From Pseudoalteromonas ostreae (GTDB lineage: Bacteria > Pseudomonadota > Gammaproteobacteria > Enterobacterales > Alteromonadaceae): a stretch of DNA of 64,000 nt. The notes beneath the pieces are model-generated. The model saw only the letters and a program-made list of their open reading frames with translations. It did not search any database and was not told where the DNA came from. The DNA is taken from positions 1-64,000 of the forward strand of contig NZ_JAGPYN010000015.1 in the NCBI RefSeq assembly GCF_018069805.1. The letters run 5' to 3'. This document shows, piece after piece, positions 17,983 through 26,924 of the stretch. The stretch's first letter is position 1; each line of letters begins with the position of its first letter. Position numbers and translations under genes: made by a program.

Positions 17983-19332
17983 TCATTGGTGGCGAAATTT
18001 CGCCACCAATTGCTCTCCCATTTCAGGGGAGATCCTCGCAATAGCATTAAGCATATTACTTATTTGCTCGCGATCATATTGGTTACTAATATGCTCATTT
18101 ATATCATCGATAATAGCATCTAAATAAGTAAATAGGCTCTGCGCTGCTTTACTGTTCTGGTGGGTTCTGAACAAAATGTTTTTGAACGCTTCGAGTACAT
18201 TATTCATCACATAACCATCACTTTTTGCGTAGTTGCGGATTGGCGTGAAGTTATCATGCAATAATTCATCAAATGATGTTTCATGGAAATATAACAGTGG
18301 CTGTTTATTATCACTATGTTTAAAAGAGTAATTAACGTTATAAATGCTTAACCGATCAATGAGCAAAATACTGAGCATATCAATTGCCTTTACCGCAGTA
18401 CCCGGATCGTTAATACCTGGGCTCATTGCTTTAACTGCAATCTCAGAAATCTGTGTCATTCCAAATCGATAATTGTCACTTACATATTCTTCGATATAAA
18501 AAATAAAGCAATTAAGTAAATCTTCAAGGAGTTGCTCGTTATCAGATAAATCATGATTACATTTTAAAAACGGGTAGCCTTCAACAGTAAAAAAACCCTG
18601 CTTAACTACAACATAAATCTTTATATCATGTTGTTGGCAAAGGGCACATAGTTTATCGCTATTGACGCCTTTAAAGTAACCTTCTGTTTTACTTGAAATA
18701 CTCGACCAATCGTCAAAGTTAGGAAATACATCGATAGGGTTGTCTTTTTGCATGCTAATGATTGATTTCAATTCATTTTTAGTATTCTTATATAAGTCGT
18801 TTAATACGTTATCGACTTGAATAGCCCTTGAAATTGAATGGATGAAAAATACAAAAAAGCCTAACGATATCAGGCCAAAAACAAGTGCAAAAAGTATGCC
18901 CAATGAAGGAATTCCTATTTCACCATTATCCATAGTGCGGATGTTGATCAACATAACAATTGAAAAAATAATACTACCGAGATAAAACCCCAAAACAAGT
19001 TGATGTGATTTACGCGTTATAAGCCCCGGTAATACTCTGGGCGATAGACTTGCGCTGGCACTATTAAGTACCACCATAACCATAGAAAAACTAAATACAG
19101 TTAGTGAAATAATACTGCCCGTTAATGTGCTTAAAATCGTTCGTGCATTTTCTTCGCTATCAACCAACAGAACCTCAAGCAGTGATTTAAGCTCCATAAC
19201 AAAAGACGTGTACTCTGTTGTAGTAACAAGTACCGCAAATAATAAAAATATCACCGATAATAACGATGGATAGAAACCAATACTACTGACTAATTCACGG
19301 TAATTATCGGCAATTTTTCGCGGAGTAAACAT
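17983..19332 (-). CDS. DUF2254 inner-membrane protein
   Basis: A 449-residue protein with four hydrophobic segments in the first 175 residues (about 20-40, 65-90, 105-128, 145-165) and a long soluble C-terminal part. ILSTLTGSIISLTVFSFSMV and LVLNSASASLSPRVLPGLI-like text, then ALSPGINDPGTA-like text (here KAMSPGINDPGTAVKAID), are the DUF2254 hallmarks. Function is unknown; the last motif resembles a binding loop conserved in the family. Convergent with the SIMPL gene. Confidence 0.85.
   Translation of the reverse strand: MFTPRKIADNYRELVSSIGFYPSLLSVIFLLFAVLVTTTEYTSFVMELKSLLEVLLVDSEENARTILSTLTGSIISLTVFSFSMVMVVLNSASASLSPRVLPGLITRKSHQLVLGFYLGSIIFSIVMLINIRTMDNGEIGIPSLGILFALVFGLISLGFFVFFIHSISRAIQVDNVLNDLYKNTKNELKSIISMQKDNPIDVFPNFDDWSSISSKTEGYFKGVNSDKLCALCQQHDIKIYVVVKQGFFTVEGYPFLKCNHDLSDNEQLLEDLLNCFIFYIEEYVSDNYRFGMTQISEIAVKAMSPGINDPGTAVKAIDMLSILLIDRLSIYNVNYSFKHSDNKQPLLYFHETSFDELLHDNFTPIRNYAKSDGYVMNNVLEAFKNILFRTHQNSKAAQSLFTYLDAIIDDINEHISNQYDREQISNMLNAIARISPEMGEQLVAKFRHQ
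17985..18010. terminator. 26-bp perfect palindrome at a convergent gene junction
   Basis: ATTGGTGGCGAAA (17985-17997) is followed directly by its exact reverse complement TTTCGCCACCAAT (17998-18010). It overlaps the last codons of the minus-strand DUF2254 gene and could fold in either transcript. No T run follows on the plus strand, so a bidirectional terminator is likely rather than proven. Confidence 0.55.
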
Positions 19333-19728
19333 ATATGAACCCTAAGATGACTTAGTTGCTGTATCAACAACAGCTAGTTTATGCACTAAGCTTAACAACA
19401 AACTTTGTTGCAGGTCTAATTATTATAGTAACGGTGTCACTATAAACGTATTTTTTGTCCGTGTAGGCTTAAACATCTATAATATATGTGCTTCAAATAT
19501 CGGCCAGCAAGATGTTAAATTTTACGGTTCGCACTGAGTTTTTGACTACAATATTGCTAAATTATTTGATAAGCAACTGAGCAGTCTAAATTGCAAACGC
19601 CATTAATGCCGCACTGGTTGATTATCATTTGTTATTTAAATAACAATAGTTGTATAGTACTACCAAGAATTAGGGGAACTTTATAATACACAAGTTCTAT
19701 AAACACTTAGATAAAAATTAGGTTTATT
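19333..19728. other. 396-bp non-coding gap with an 18-bp palindrome
   Basis: I see no gene. TTGTTATTT/AAATAACAA at 19629-19646 is a perfect palindrome 83 bp before the MAPEG start and could be an operator. CAACAAA-C-TTTGTTG at 19396-19410 is a second small one nearer the DUF2254 gene. Confidence 0.5.
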
Positions 19729-20103
19729 GTGATTGTATCTTTATATGCAGCTTTATTAGCACTTTTTTATATTTATTTAACGATAAACATAGTTAAAGTT
19801 CGTCGAGCAGAACGAATTTCACTTGGTGATGGTGGTAATCAACAACTGCAATGCGCCATACGCGCGCATGGTAATTTTATAGAGTATGTTCCTCTTGCAA
19901 TTATTTTATTGTTTTTAGTCGAGTACCAAGGTTTAGCCAGCCATTATTGCCACGCATTTGGGGCTGCATTACTGATAGGGCGCGTATTCCATAATTTAGG
20001 TATTGTCGATAAAAACCTTCTCTATCGCCAAATTGGTGCACTAACAACCTTCTTAATAATAGTGTTAAGTGCGTTTATCTTATTACTTACACGCCTTTAT
20101 TAA
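19729..20103 (+). CDS. MAPEG-family membrane protein (YecN-like)
   Basis: A 124-residue four-helix membrane protein. RRAERISLGDGGNQQLQCAI (about residues 25-44) followed by RAHGNFIEYVPLAIILL is the MAPEG signature containing the conserved Arg/Glu and Asn. Eukaryotic MAPEG proteins handle eicosanoids and glutathione; bacterial YecN-like ones have no settled role. The start is GTG 19729, which places the N-terminus MIVSLYAALLALFYIYL as in relatives. The stop abuts the ATG of the next gene, indicating co-translation. Confidence 0.85.
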   Translation: MIVSLYAALLALFYIYLTINIVKVRRAERISLGDGGNQQLQCAIRAHGNFIEYVPLAIILLFLVEYQGLASHYCHAFGAALLIGRVFHNLGIVDKNLLYRQIGALTTFLIIVLSAFILLLTRLY

Positions 20104-20733
20104 ATGTCGAGAATATTTATAATTGGCCTACCTCGTACGGGCACCACGAGCGTATGCCATGCATTTTTACAACTTGGTTTTAGTTGTGCCCATACAGCCT
20201 ATACCAAGCAATGTTTTAACCAAGCGCAAGTGATCGCTGACACCCCAATTTTTAATGATTACGAATATTTAGATTCACTTTATCCAGGTTCTAAATTTAT
20301 CTATTTAGAGCGAGAAGCTGAAAAATGGCTTCCATCAATTCGCCAATTGTTACTGAGAATGCACACTAACTTAATGCGAGCGGATGGGGGCTTTAACCCA
20401 CATATTAAGCGTTGTTATCTGCATACCTTTGGCACCTTTTCTATTAATGAGTTACACAGTGATGCCTATTTGCAACAATGCTATGAGCAACACAAAAGCG
20501 CTGCGCATAATTATTTTGCTAAGCGAGTAGCTGACTTTTTATCAATAGATATAGCGCACCCGAACAGTTTTAATCAGCTTTGTGATTTTTTACAATTACA
20601 AACTGAACTAACAAAGTTTGAAAAAATGAATATTGGCGGCAAGGTAACAGCTTGGAATGCAATAAAGCATCCACTAAAAATAGCTTCAACAACAAATGGT
20701 AAAATAGATAAATATCTATACCCAACGCCTTGA
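20104..20733 (+). CDS. P-loop sulfotransferase-like protein
   Basis: A 209-residue protein opening with IFIIGLPRTGTTSVCHAFLQ, the 5'-phosphosulfate-binding loop of sulfotransferases (residues 4-23). KFIYLEREAEKWLPS (about 64-78) matches the 3'-phosphate motif region of the family, with R of LERE in the expected place. The acceptor is unknown; related bacterial proteins act on sugars, lipids or are of unknown target. It begins on the base after the MAPEG stop. Confidence 0.75.
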   Translation: MSRIFIIGLPRTGTTSVCHAFLQLGFSCAHTAYTKQCFNQAQVIADTPIFNDYEYLDSLYPGSKFIYLEREAEKWLPSIRQLLLRMHTNLMRADGGFNPHIKRCYLHTFGTFSINELHSDAYLQQCYEQHKSAAHNYFAKRVADFLSIDIAHPNSFNQLCDFLQLQTELTKFEKMNIGGKVTAWNAIKHPLKIASTTNGKIDKYLYPTP

Positions 20734-20835
20734 TTGATAGTCGCTACTCAAGGTAATTATAAAATTATTGCTGTAACAAGATTTTGTAGTGTAATTGCGT
20801 TAAAATCTCGCCATTAGTTTTTAGGTAAAATATTT

Positions 20836-21408
20836 ATGTTCGAATTAAAATATCATACTCCATTTGCATGGACCGAAGCTGTGATGGCAGACTTTGACAC
20901 CTTTTTACAAGATCATGCTGCTGCAGAAAAAAAAGCATCCGGTATGGCTATGTCGATGTTGTCGCATTATCCAGATCGCCGCAAGCTTGTAAAAGCAATG
21001 ACCGATTTAGCACTCGAAGAAATGATCCACTTTAAACAAGTATTGAAGCTATTGCTTGATCGTGATGTTAACTTAGGTAACGACCAAAAAGATCCCTACG
21101 TGAAACAAATTCGCGCGATTTTTAGAAATGGCCGCGACGAGTTCTTAATGGATAGATTATTAGTCGGTGCCGTAATTGAGGCGAGGGGACACGAGCGTTT
21201 CTCTTTAGTTGCACAAGCATTACCAATCGGCAAAGAAAAAGATTTTTATGTGGCAATAGCTAAATCGGAAGAAAAACATAAGAACTTATTTGTCGAGCTG
21301 GCTTATGAATATTTTGATAAAAATGAGGTCGATGCACGATTAGAAGAAATTCTTATCGCTGAAGCAGACATATGTAAAAACATTCCATTTACTGCGGCGC
21401 TTCATTAA
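20836..21408 (+). CDS. miaE: tRNA-(ms2io6A37) hydroxylase
   Basis: A 190-residue non-haem diiron enzyme that hydroxylates the isopentenyl side chain of ms2i6A37 in tRNA. Ferritin-like helices carry the metal ligands: EEMIHFKQ (about residues 63-70), EARGHERF (about 115-122) and KSEEKHKNLF. Length and the opening ELKYHTPFAWTEAVMADFD match MiaE throughout. It has its own promoter region and is convergent with the propeller-sensor gene. Confidence 0.93.
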   Translation: MFELKYHTPFAWTEAVMADFDTFLQDHAAAEKKASGMAMSMLSHYPDRRKLVKAMTDLALEEMIHFKQVLKLLLDRDVNLGNDQKDPYVKQIRAIFRNGRDEFLMDRLLVGAVIEARGHERFSLVAQALPIGKEKDFYVAIAKSEEKHKNLFVELAYEYFDKNEVDARLEEILIAEADICKNIPFTAALH

Positions 21409-21431
21409 TGAAATCAGCGCTTGAATTGTAA

Positions 21432-21475
21432 GGCCGAAAGGCTAACACCATATGTTCCGTTGTATTAGTTCGGCC
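21432..21475. terminator. long inverted repeat between convergent genes
   Basis: GGCCGAA (21432-21438) and TTCGGCC (21469-21475) enclose 30 nt with weak further pairing (CTAACA with TGTATTAG). Weak bidirectional terminator candidate. Confidence 0.4.
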
Positions 21476-21476
21476 A

Positions 21477-24176
21477 CTAATTTGGCTGGCGTTTACTTGT
21501 AGCTAGCCCATTGTCTTGATTTTTTGGTTGTAATATCACTGGAAACTGGGCTACTACCTGCGTTCCATTGTTGCTAGATCTACGCTTTATAGGCTGCTTA
21601 TATTGCTTTGCAATGCTATTTATCACGTAATTCCCTAGGCCAAAATTTATAGAGCGAGCAAACATTGATAGGCCTTTACCGTTATCTTTTACCTGCAATA
21701 TCAATTTATTACCAACCTTATTTAAATGAACTGTGATCTTAGTTGCATTTGCATGTTTAAATATATTTTCAACAGCATGATATAGCACAGTATAAATATC
21801 ACACTGTAATTGTTTAGTAAGAACTTCATTACCTAGAGTCACATTAAATTCCGACTCAATACCATCCCTTGATAAACATTTAATATGCAGCATATCAATC
21901 GCTGTGGCCAAGTCATTCTGCCCAAGGCTTGCATGGCTATTAGCAATAGGGCTTAAAATTTCATGTGCTTTTTTCAGTTTATCTAGACCTTTACATGCCA
22001 TTACTGCATCCCCACAACATAAATCAATGCCGTTTGCTAGGTTAATAGCTGCAATACTTAACCCTTCACGCTGTAATTGCTTTTGATGCGACTTAAAAAC
22101 ACGGTGAAAACTCTGCAACCAAAAGAACACAAAGCCGGCAACACATAAAAATAAGGTAACGAGTATTAAAGCATAAAACCACCAAGCACTATTTGAGCTA
22201 TACCAAGGCCCAGTGACAAAAAAATTGAACGATTGTGGCTTACTCCACACGCCACCATTCGCTTTGTTTCTATATTCTAAAGTGTAACTATCAGGGTTTA
22301 GCTTATTCAATTGTATTAGTGGAGTAGGGATATCATGCCACTCACTCATATTTAAGCGGTATTGATAATTAATGTGATCACCAAACGTGTAGTTATAATT
22401 AGTCAAAGCTATATCAAGCCAGCCAGAGTTATTAACGCTTAATGTTTCTGGATTTAAATACGTCTTAGTGTTTGTTTTTATATAACTAATTCGACTATTT
22501 GGTACAATATCTTGCTTCTGCCTTTCAACACTTATTACGCCTTGGTTGCTAACTGCAACAATTTTATCACTGATACTTAAAACCCCATTTGGGGTAAAAG
22601 AATGATCCCCTGTACCTTCTAAAAGATTAGTGTAAGCATCATCCATACTAAACTTGTGAATACCGTGATTGGTAGACAAATATAGCTCTTGGCTCAATGA
22701 ATGTAGCTCATTAATATATAGCGGGCTTACAATTGATTTCCACTGATCATTAACTTTTCTAAATAAACCACTGCCATAAGTTGCAGCATACAGTGTGTTA
22801 CCTAGCAATTGTATATCTGCGACTGGTCCATATTTTTCAAGTTCAATCAAGGCATCACCTCGCTCATTAAAAGATATTAAACCCTTTTCATTGGCAATGA
22901 AGAGCTTACCTCCTAGATTTTTAGTAGCCCAAACAGTCTTATGGGGTAAAAACTTATTAATATAGCTTGAATCAATTTGAGTAAGGTCTAAATCAAATAT
23001 TTTTACTCCATCATCATTTGTGGATAAATAAATCTGTTTATTAATAATAGCTAAATTAATTACATAACCTTTAAAAAATTGAGTAACCAGCTGTGTGGTC
23101 AAGTTAATAGCATACGCACCTAAATTAGTTGTAACGAACAGCGTATCACCTTCTTGTTGTAATGCCGTGACGGAAAAGCCGAGTTTTGATATTTGCTGAT
23201 TTAAGTTATTAAGAGCAAAATAGTGGCCGTCAGAGTAGGTATAAAGCCCGTTATCAGAGCCAATCCATGTTTGACTATTTACGGTTGCTATCACATTGTA
23301 AATAGAAGCAGTTGAAAGGCGATCGAGTCTGACCTTAGATGAAACAACCTCAAAGCTATTAACATCCAATGACCATAAATTTTGCTCATCATCAACAAAT
23401 AAGTCTTTATATGCTTGAGGATGAGAATTTATACTTTTTTGTAACACAGCTAGTTGTGTTATTTCAGCTTGGTTAATAGAGCCACGATCAACATAATACA
23501 AAAAATAAGGGGGGGAAAAACGCAGGTGCCTTGCACTTGTAATGTCGTAATTAACAATTTTTACATCATTCAAATGTGAATACGATATCAGATGATCATT
23601 TAAGAAATAAATTACGCCATATGGTGTCGCAACCAGCTCTCCGTCACTAACATGTGTGTCATCGATTAAACGTACACTCGTGTTATTAATCACGTAGACA
23701 CCGTCATTCGCCATAATGTATCCATGGTTGGCTGAGGCAGTTACATCAAACATCTTATCTTTTTTACCAAGAGGATTAGTTACGTCTAATGTTTCTAGAT
23801 CAAGTAACGATAATTGCTCTCTAGCTAACATAAATAAATGCGTATTGTTGACTGCCAGCTTGCTGGCTGAAATATTACTAAGTTTAACGGCTTCAAGTGT
23901 ATTTAGATTAAATTGCCATACTTCTTTATCTTTATAGGCTATATACAAATAATCGGGGGATTGAAAGATAACATCACTTGTCCAGCGTTTTGGTAAAATA
24001 GAGATACTCGAAAGGTTTAGGTAGTGGCTACCATCAAAACGATAGACACCATCATGTGAAGAAAAATAAATATTCTTATTATTATCTTGGGTAGCGGCAT
24101 TTAAGTGCTGCATGTTAAATGCAAAACAATTAACACTACTCAAAGTAAAGAAGAATAAAAATAGTAACTTGTTCAT
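21477..24176 (-). CDS. periplasmic beta-propeller sensor with degenerate NarX-type kinase domain
   Basis: An 899-residue membrane protein. Residues 1-19 are a signal peptide; about 20-570 form a two-component-regulator propeller (repeats such as QTWIGSDNGLYTYSDGHY, KLFIANEKGLISFNERGD); about 575-650 is a Y_Y_Y-like domain (LDIALTNYNYTFGDHINYQY-type text); one transmembrane helix lies near 663-687. The cytoplasmic part has a HATPase: N box with Asn804 (ENIFKHANAT) and VKDNGKGLS. The HisKA_3 helix, normally RELHD, reads INLANGID with Ala714 where the phospho-acceptor histidine should be. It may thus bind ATP without autophosphorylating. It follows a small secreted protein gene by 56 bp. Confidence 0.8.
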   Translation of the reverse strand: MNKLLFLFFFTLSSVNCFAFNMQHLNAATQDNNKNIYFSSHDGVYRFDGSHYLNLSSISILPKRWTSDVIFQSPDYLYIAYKDKEVWQFNLNTLEAVKLSNISASKLAVNNTHLFMLAREQLSLLDLETLDVTNPLGKKDKMFDVTASANHGYIMANDGVYVINNTSVRLIDDTHVSDGELVATPYGVIYFLNDHLISYSHLNDVKIVNYDITSARHLRFSPPYFLYYVDRGSINQAEITQLAVLQKSINSHPQAYKDLFVDDEQNLWSLDVNSFEVVSSKVRLDRLSTASIYNVIATVNSQTWIGSDNGLYTYSDGHYFALNNLNQQISKLGFSVTALQQEGDTLFVTTNLGAYAINLTTQLVTQFFKGYVINLAIINKQIYLSTNDDGVKIFDLDLTQIDSSYINKFLPHKTVWATKNLGGKLFIANEKGLISFNERGDALIELEKYGPVADIQLLGNTLYAATYGSGLFRKVNDQWKSIVSPLYINELHSLSQELYLSTNHGIHKFSMDDAYTNLLEGTGDHSFTPNGVLSISDKIVAVSNQGVISVERQKQDIVPNSRISYIKTNTKTYLNPETLSVNNSGWLDIALTNYNYTFGDHINYQYRLNMSEWHDIPTPLIQLNKLNPDSYTLEYRNKANGGVWSKPQSFNFFVTGPWYSSNSAWWFYALILVTLFLCVAGFVFFWLQSFHRVFKSHQKQLQREGLSIAAINLANGIDLCCGDAVMACKGLDKLKKAHEILSPIANSHASLGQNDLATAIDMLHIKCLSRDGIESEFNVTLGNEVLTKQLQCDIYTVLYHAVENIFKHANATKITVHLNKVGNKLILQVKDNGKGLSMFARSINFGLGNYVINSIAKQYKQPIKRRSSNNGTQVVAQFPVILQPKNQDNGLATSKRQPN

Positions 24177-24232
24177 ATGGTGTCCATTTTATTATTGCCA
24201 ATCAAATTGGCGAATACATTTTCCAGTGAGCA

Positions 24233-24754
24233 TTATTGCACTGATGTCGGCCTGTGATCTCTAGAACCACAATATGGCTTAACGATTGGTAACTCCACGT
24301 CTAAATCATCAGATTTTTCTGATGTTAATGAGGTTGTATGGTGATTTAATGTTTTTGCTGCACTTTTTGGTATAGCTTTGTTATACCAGTTTTCATGTGC
24401 ATTTTCAGGAGGAGTTACAACTAGAAATGTTGGCTTTCGAGGATCACCTTCATTTACTTTAGTGTTCCAACTATGCAAAACCTGATCACCCGCAGCGTCG
24501 CCGTACATACTTGCAAATGCTGTAGCAAGTAAATGCGCACCGGCATCACTGGTAATAATCATCGCCGTTTTAGAAAAGTCACTACCACAATCAAAGCTCA
24601 TATCAACATTAAGCAGTGAATTATCAGGTAGTAAGATATCTGCACTCATATATTGAATAACCGCACGATCTGTCTGAGGGGCAAGGGCTGCAACATTACA
24701 AACCGTGAATGTAGTACACAATAAAGTTGCAATTTTAAATGTATTTTTAAGCAT
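24233..24754 (-). CDS. secreted protein of unknown function
   Basis: I do not recognise this 173-residue protein. It has a signal peptide (MLKNTFKIATLLCTTFTVCN, then VAALA), and two cysteines in the mature part (FDCGSD and KPYCGSRD) that could form a disulfide. The start at 24754 has AAAAGGA placed 7 nt before ATG; an in-frame ATG at 24796 would add 14 polar residues before the signal peptide and is unlikely. Located just upstream of, and co-directional with, the propeller sensor, so it may be a periplasmic partner (inference). Confidence 0.65.
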   Translation of the reverse strand: MLKNTFKIATLLCTTFTVCNVAALAPQTDRAVIQYMSADILLPDNSLLNVDMSFDCGSDFSKTAMIITSDAGAHLLATAFASMYGDAAGDQVLHSWNTKVNEGDPRKPTFLVVTPPENAHENWYNKAIPKSAAKTLNHHTTSLTSEKSDDLDVELPIVKPYCGSRDHRPTSVQ

Positions 24755-25036
24755 ATTAATATCCTTTTTACGCCATATACAACGATCCTTCAGCAAACAG
24801 TTTCAAAAATACTCCTCTCAAAATGTTCAAGCGTTTTGAGTAAGCATTGCTGTTAACTTTTGCACAATCAGAAGTTCTCGTCCTGTAGGCATGTTTTTGT
24901 ATAAAATAATTTATCTAAAATTTTCAACTAGTATTAACCAACATCTAATATTAGTTGAAGAGGTTAAGAGCTGATTTAATTATCAACCGCCAAAATGCAA
25001 AAGTCTAACAACAATTTTGCACAGAGTTAATTTAGC

Positions 25037-25213
25037 ATGACTTCAGGAAATAAGACATTTGAAGAAATAAGGGCCCTTGCTAGCCAATTTTACGGATCGC
25101 GTCTATGGCATCAGCAATATATGAGGGATTGTGAGAATGACATCAATGCAGTACAAATAGAAGCGGGCGCGTATTACGATCACAAAAGAGCAGGAGTAGA
25201 GGTAATAAAATAA
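25037..25213 (+). CDS. possible small protein (58 aa)
   Basis: An open frame of 58 residues beginning MTSGNKTFEEIRALASQFYG and ending KRAGVEVIK. The composition looks protein-like and helical (RLWHQQYMRDCENDINAVQI). There is no good Shine-Dalgarno and I know no homologue, so it may be chance. It sits alone in the 811-bp gap 24797-25607. Confidence 0.35.
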   Translation: MTSGNKTFEEIRALASQFYGSRLWHQQYMRDCENDINAVQIEAGAYYDHKRAGVEVIK

Positions 25214-25459
25214 TACTTTCTTATGTATTAAGTGTGGTTTTAAAATCGGTCATTTTCACTCTTTCGAATGTCGATTTAATGATTTTTGAAGATTTTTTTA
25301 TGAAATTATTCCAAAATTTGAAAGAGATCGTAAAAACAAAGGGCTGTTATTTTTATTGAACTGTAATAGTGGACTGATTAGTGTCAAAATAACAGTATTT
25401 AACATAACGTAATTTATAGGCTATAAACTAATTGTCTCGCCTAGGGAGTATTTATACAG

Positions 25460-25495
25460 CGCTAAGTCCAATACTAGACGGTATCGGACTTAGCG
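25460..25495 (+). terminator. strong orphan hairpin, terminator-like
   Basis: CGCTAAGTCC/GGACTTAGCG (10 bp) then, after one mismatch, ATAC/GTAT closes a TAGACG loop. ATGGTTTATTTTA follows. No gene ends here; the nearest upstream frame stops at 25213. It could end an unannotated transcript in 25214-25459. Apart from this I see nothing certain in 25214-25607. Confidence 0.6.
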
Positions 25496-25607
25496 ATGGT
25501 TTATTTTAATATTACAATTTAATTCGAGTATCTTTCTTGAGCTTCATTATCGCTTAGCATAGTATTAAAAGCACAATTTAAGCTGTATCACTAGAAGTAA
25601 AAACAAT

Positions 25608-25988
25608 ATGGAATTTGTGCGCCAGTTAGAACCAATCCTGATAATTGATGATGTTCAAGATATACGTGACTACTTAAATCAGATCTTAACTGAGTTAGGT
25701 TTTGAAGATATTCTTGAAAGCAGAGATTTTGAATCTGCTAAAACGTTGATTGATGAAAAATCCCCGAATGTTATCTTTCTCGATATTGAACTGCCCGATA
25801 CCGATGGTACAGTAATTCTTGAATACTTAAATGACAATTACCCACATACACATGTTGTCATGTGCTCTGGCCATAACAGCCTCGAAAATGTTCAAAATAC
25901 GTGGGAACTTGGTGCCAAAGGTTTTATTGCAAAACCATTTAATGCTAAAAAAGTTGATACGGTTATGAAACGCCTCGAACTCATTTAA
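25608..25988 (+). CDS. single-domain response regulator (receiver only)
   Basis: A 126-residue CheY-like receiver with nothing attached. The acidic pair is Asp14/Asp15, the phospho-acceptor Asp59 in IFLDIELPD, the switch Ser87 and Lys109 in AKPF. All needed residues are present. It precedes the moxR gene by 27 bp and so heads the MoxR-DUF58-transglutaminase operon, suggesting that phosphorylation signals reach that system, perhaps by protein contact (inference). The cognate kinase is not evident; the nearby propeller protein lacks its histidine. Confidence 0.9.
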   Translation: MEFVRQLEPILIIDDVQDIRDYLNQILTELGFEDILESRDFESAKTLIDEKSPNVIFLDIELPDTDGTVILEYLNDNYPHTHVVMCSGHNSLENVQNTWELGAKGFIAKPFNAKKVDTVMKRLELI

Positions 25989-26015
25989 TGTAATTTATCA
26001 ACCTATAAGGTTACT

Positions 26016-26921
26016 ATGCAACAGACCGTACAAGCGATCATTGATGATTTATCTCAGGTTATTTTTGGCAAACAGCAACAAATAAAACTCGCGTTAACCT
26101 GCTTATTTAGCCAAGGTCATTTATTAATTGAAGATTTGCCTGGTATGGGTAAAACCACTTTATCGCATGCACTTGCTGCGGTATTAGGTTTGTCGTATCA
26201 ACGAGTACAATTTACCAGTGATTTATTACCCTCTGACATACTGGGCTCAAGTATTTTTAATGCCAATGAGCATAAATTTACTTTTCATAAAGGGCCTATC
26301 TTCAGTCAAGTTGTTTTAGCGGACGAAATAAATCGCGCAGGCCCAAAAACACAAAGCGCTTTATTAGAGGCAATGGAAGAAAACCAGGTTACTATGGATG
26401 GTGATAAGCATGCCCTACCAACACCATTTTTTGTAATAGCAACTCAAAACCCTTTATATCAATCAGGTACTTATCCTTTACCTGAATCTCAATTAGACCG
26501 TTTTTTTATGCGTATTAGTTTAGGTTTTCCACCTAAAGAAGCTGAACGTAAACTCATTTTAGGCCAACATAATCGTGATTATGCACACTTACCTGTACGT
26601 ATCGATACACGACAATTAATTGAAATACAAAATAAAGTTGGTGCTGTTATGTTAAGTGAACCGGTTGTTGATTATATTTTGGCGCTTGTATCTGCTACCC
26701 GAAATAACAGCCAATTTGCTAATGCATTATCTCCACGGGCCAGTATTGCAGTTGGCAAAGCCGCGAAAGCATGGGCGTTTATTGATGGTCGTGACTTTGT
26801 TACCCCTGATGATGTGCAAACTATTTTTGCTAGTGTTACCGAACATCGTTTAGGTCTGCAGCATGATGTTAGCTCACAACAGATCAAACAATTAATAAAT
26901 ACTGTTGATGTGCCACTTTAA
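26016..26921 (+). CDS. MoxR-family AAA+ ATPase
   Basis: A 301-residue ATPase. Walker A is GMGKTT within LLIEDLPGMGKTTLSHALA (about residues 36-54), Walker B is VVLADEINRA (about 103-112), and sensor-1 FVIATQNP follows. MoxR proteins act as chaperones that mature or activate partner proteins, usually together with a DUF58/VWA-type protein. Here DUF58 and transglutaminase genes follow with almost no gaps, the classical arrangement. Confidence 0.93.
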   Translation: MQQTVQAIIDDLSQVIFGKQQQIKLALTCLFSQGHLLIEDLPGMGKTTLSHALAAVLGLSYQRVQFTSDLLPSDILGSSIFNANEHKFTFHKGPIFSQVVLADEINRAGPKTQSALLEAMEENQVTMDGDKHALPTPFFVIATQNPLYQSGTYPLPESQLDRFFMRISLGFPPKEAERKLILGQHNRDYAHLPVRIDTRQLIEIQNKVGAVMLSEPVVDYILALVSATRNNSQFANALSPRASIAVGKAAKAWAFIDGRDFVTPDDVQTIFASVTEHRLGLQHDVSSQQIKQLINTVDVPL

Positions 26922-26924
26922 GGT

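Noticed and set aside
24797..25607. tRNA or rRNA genes in the larger gaps
   Set aside because: I looked for cloverleaf-like segments and T-loop patterns (GGTTCGAATCC) in every gap over 200 bp and saw none; a covariance search would be decisive.
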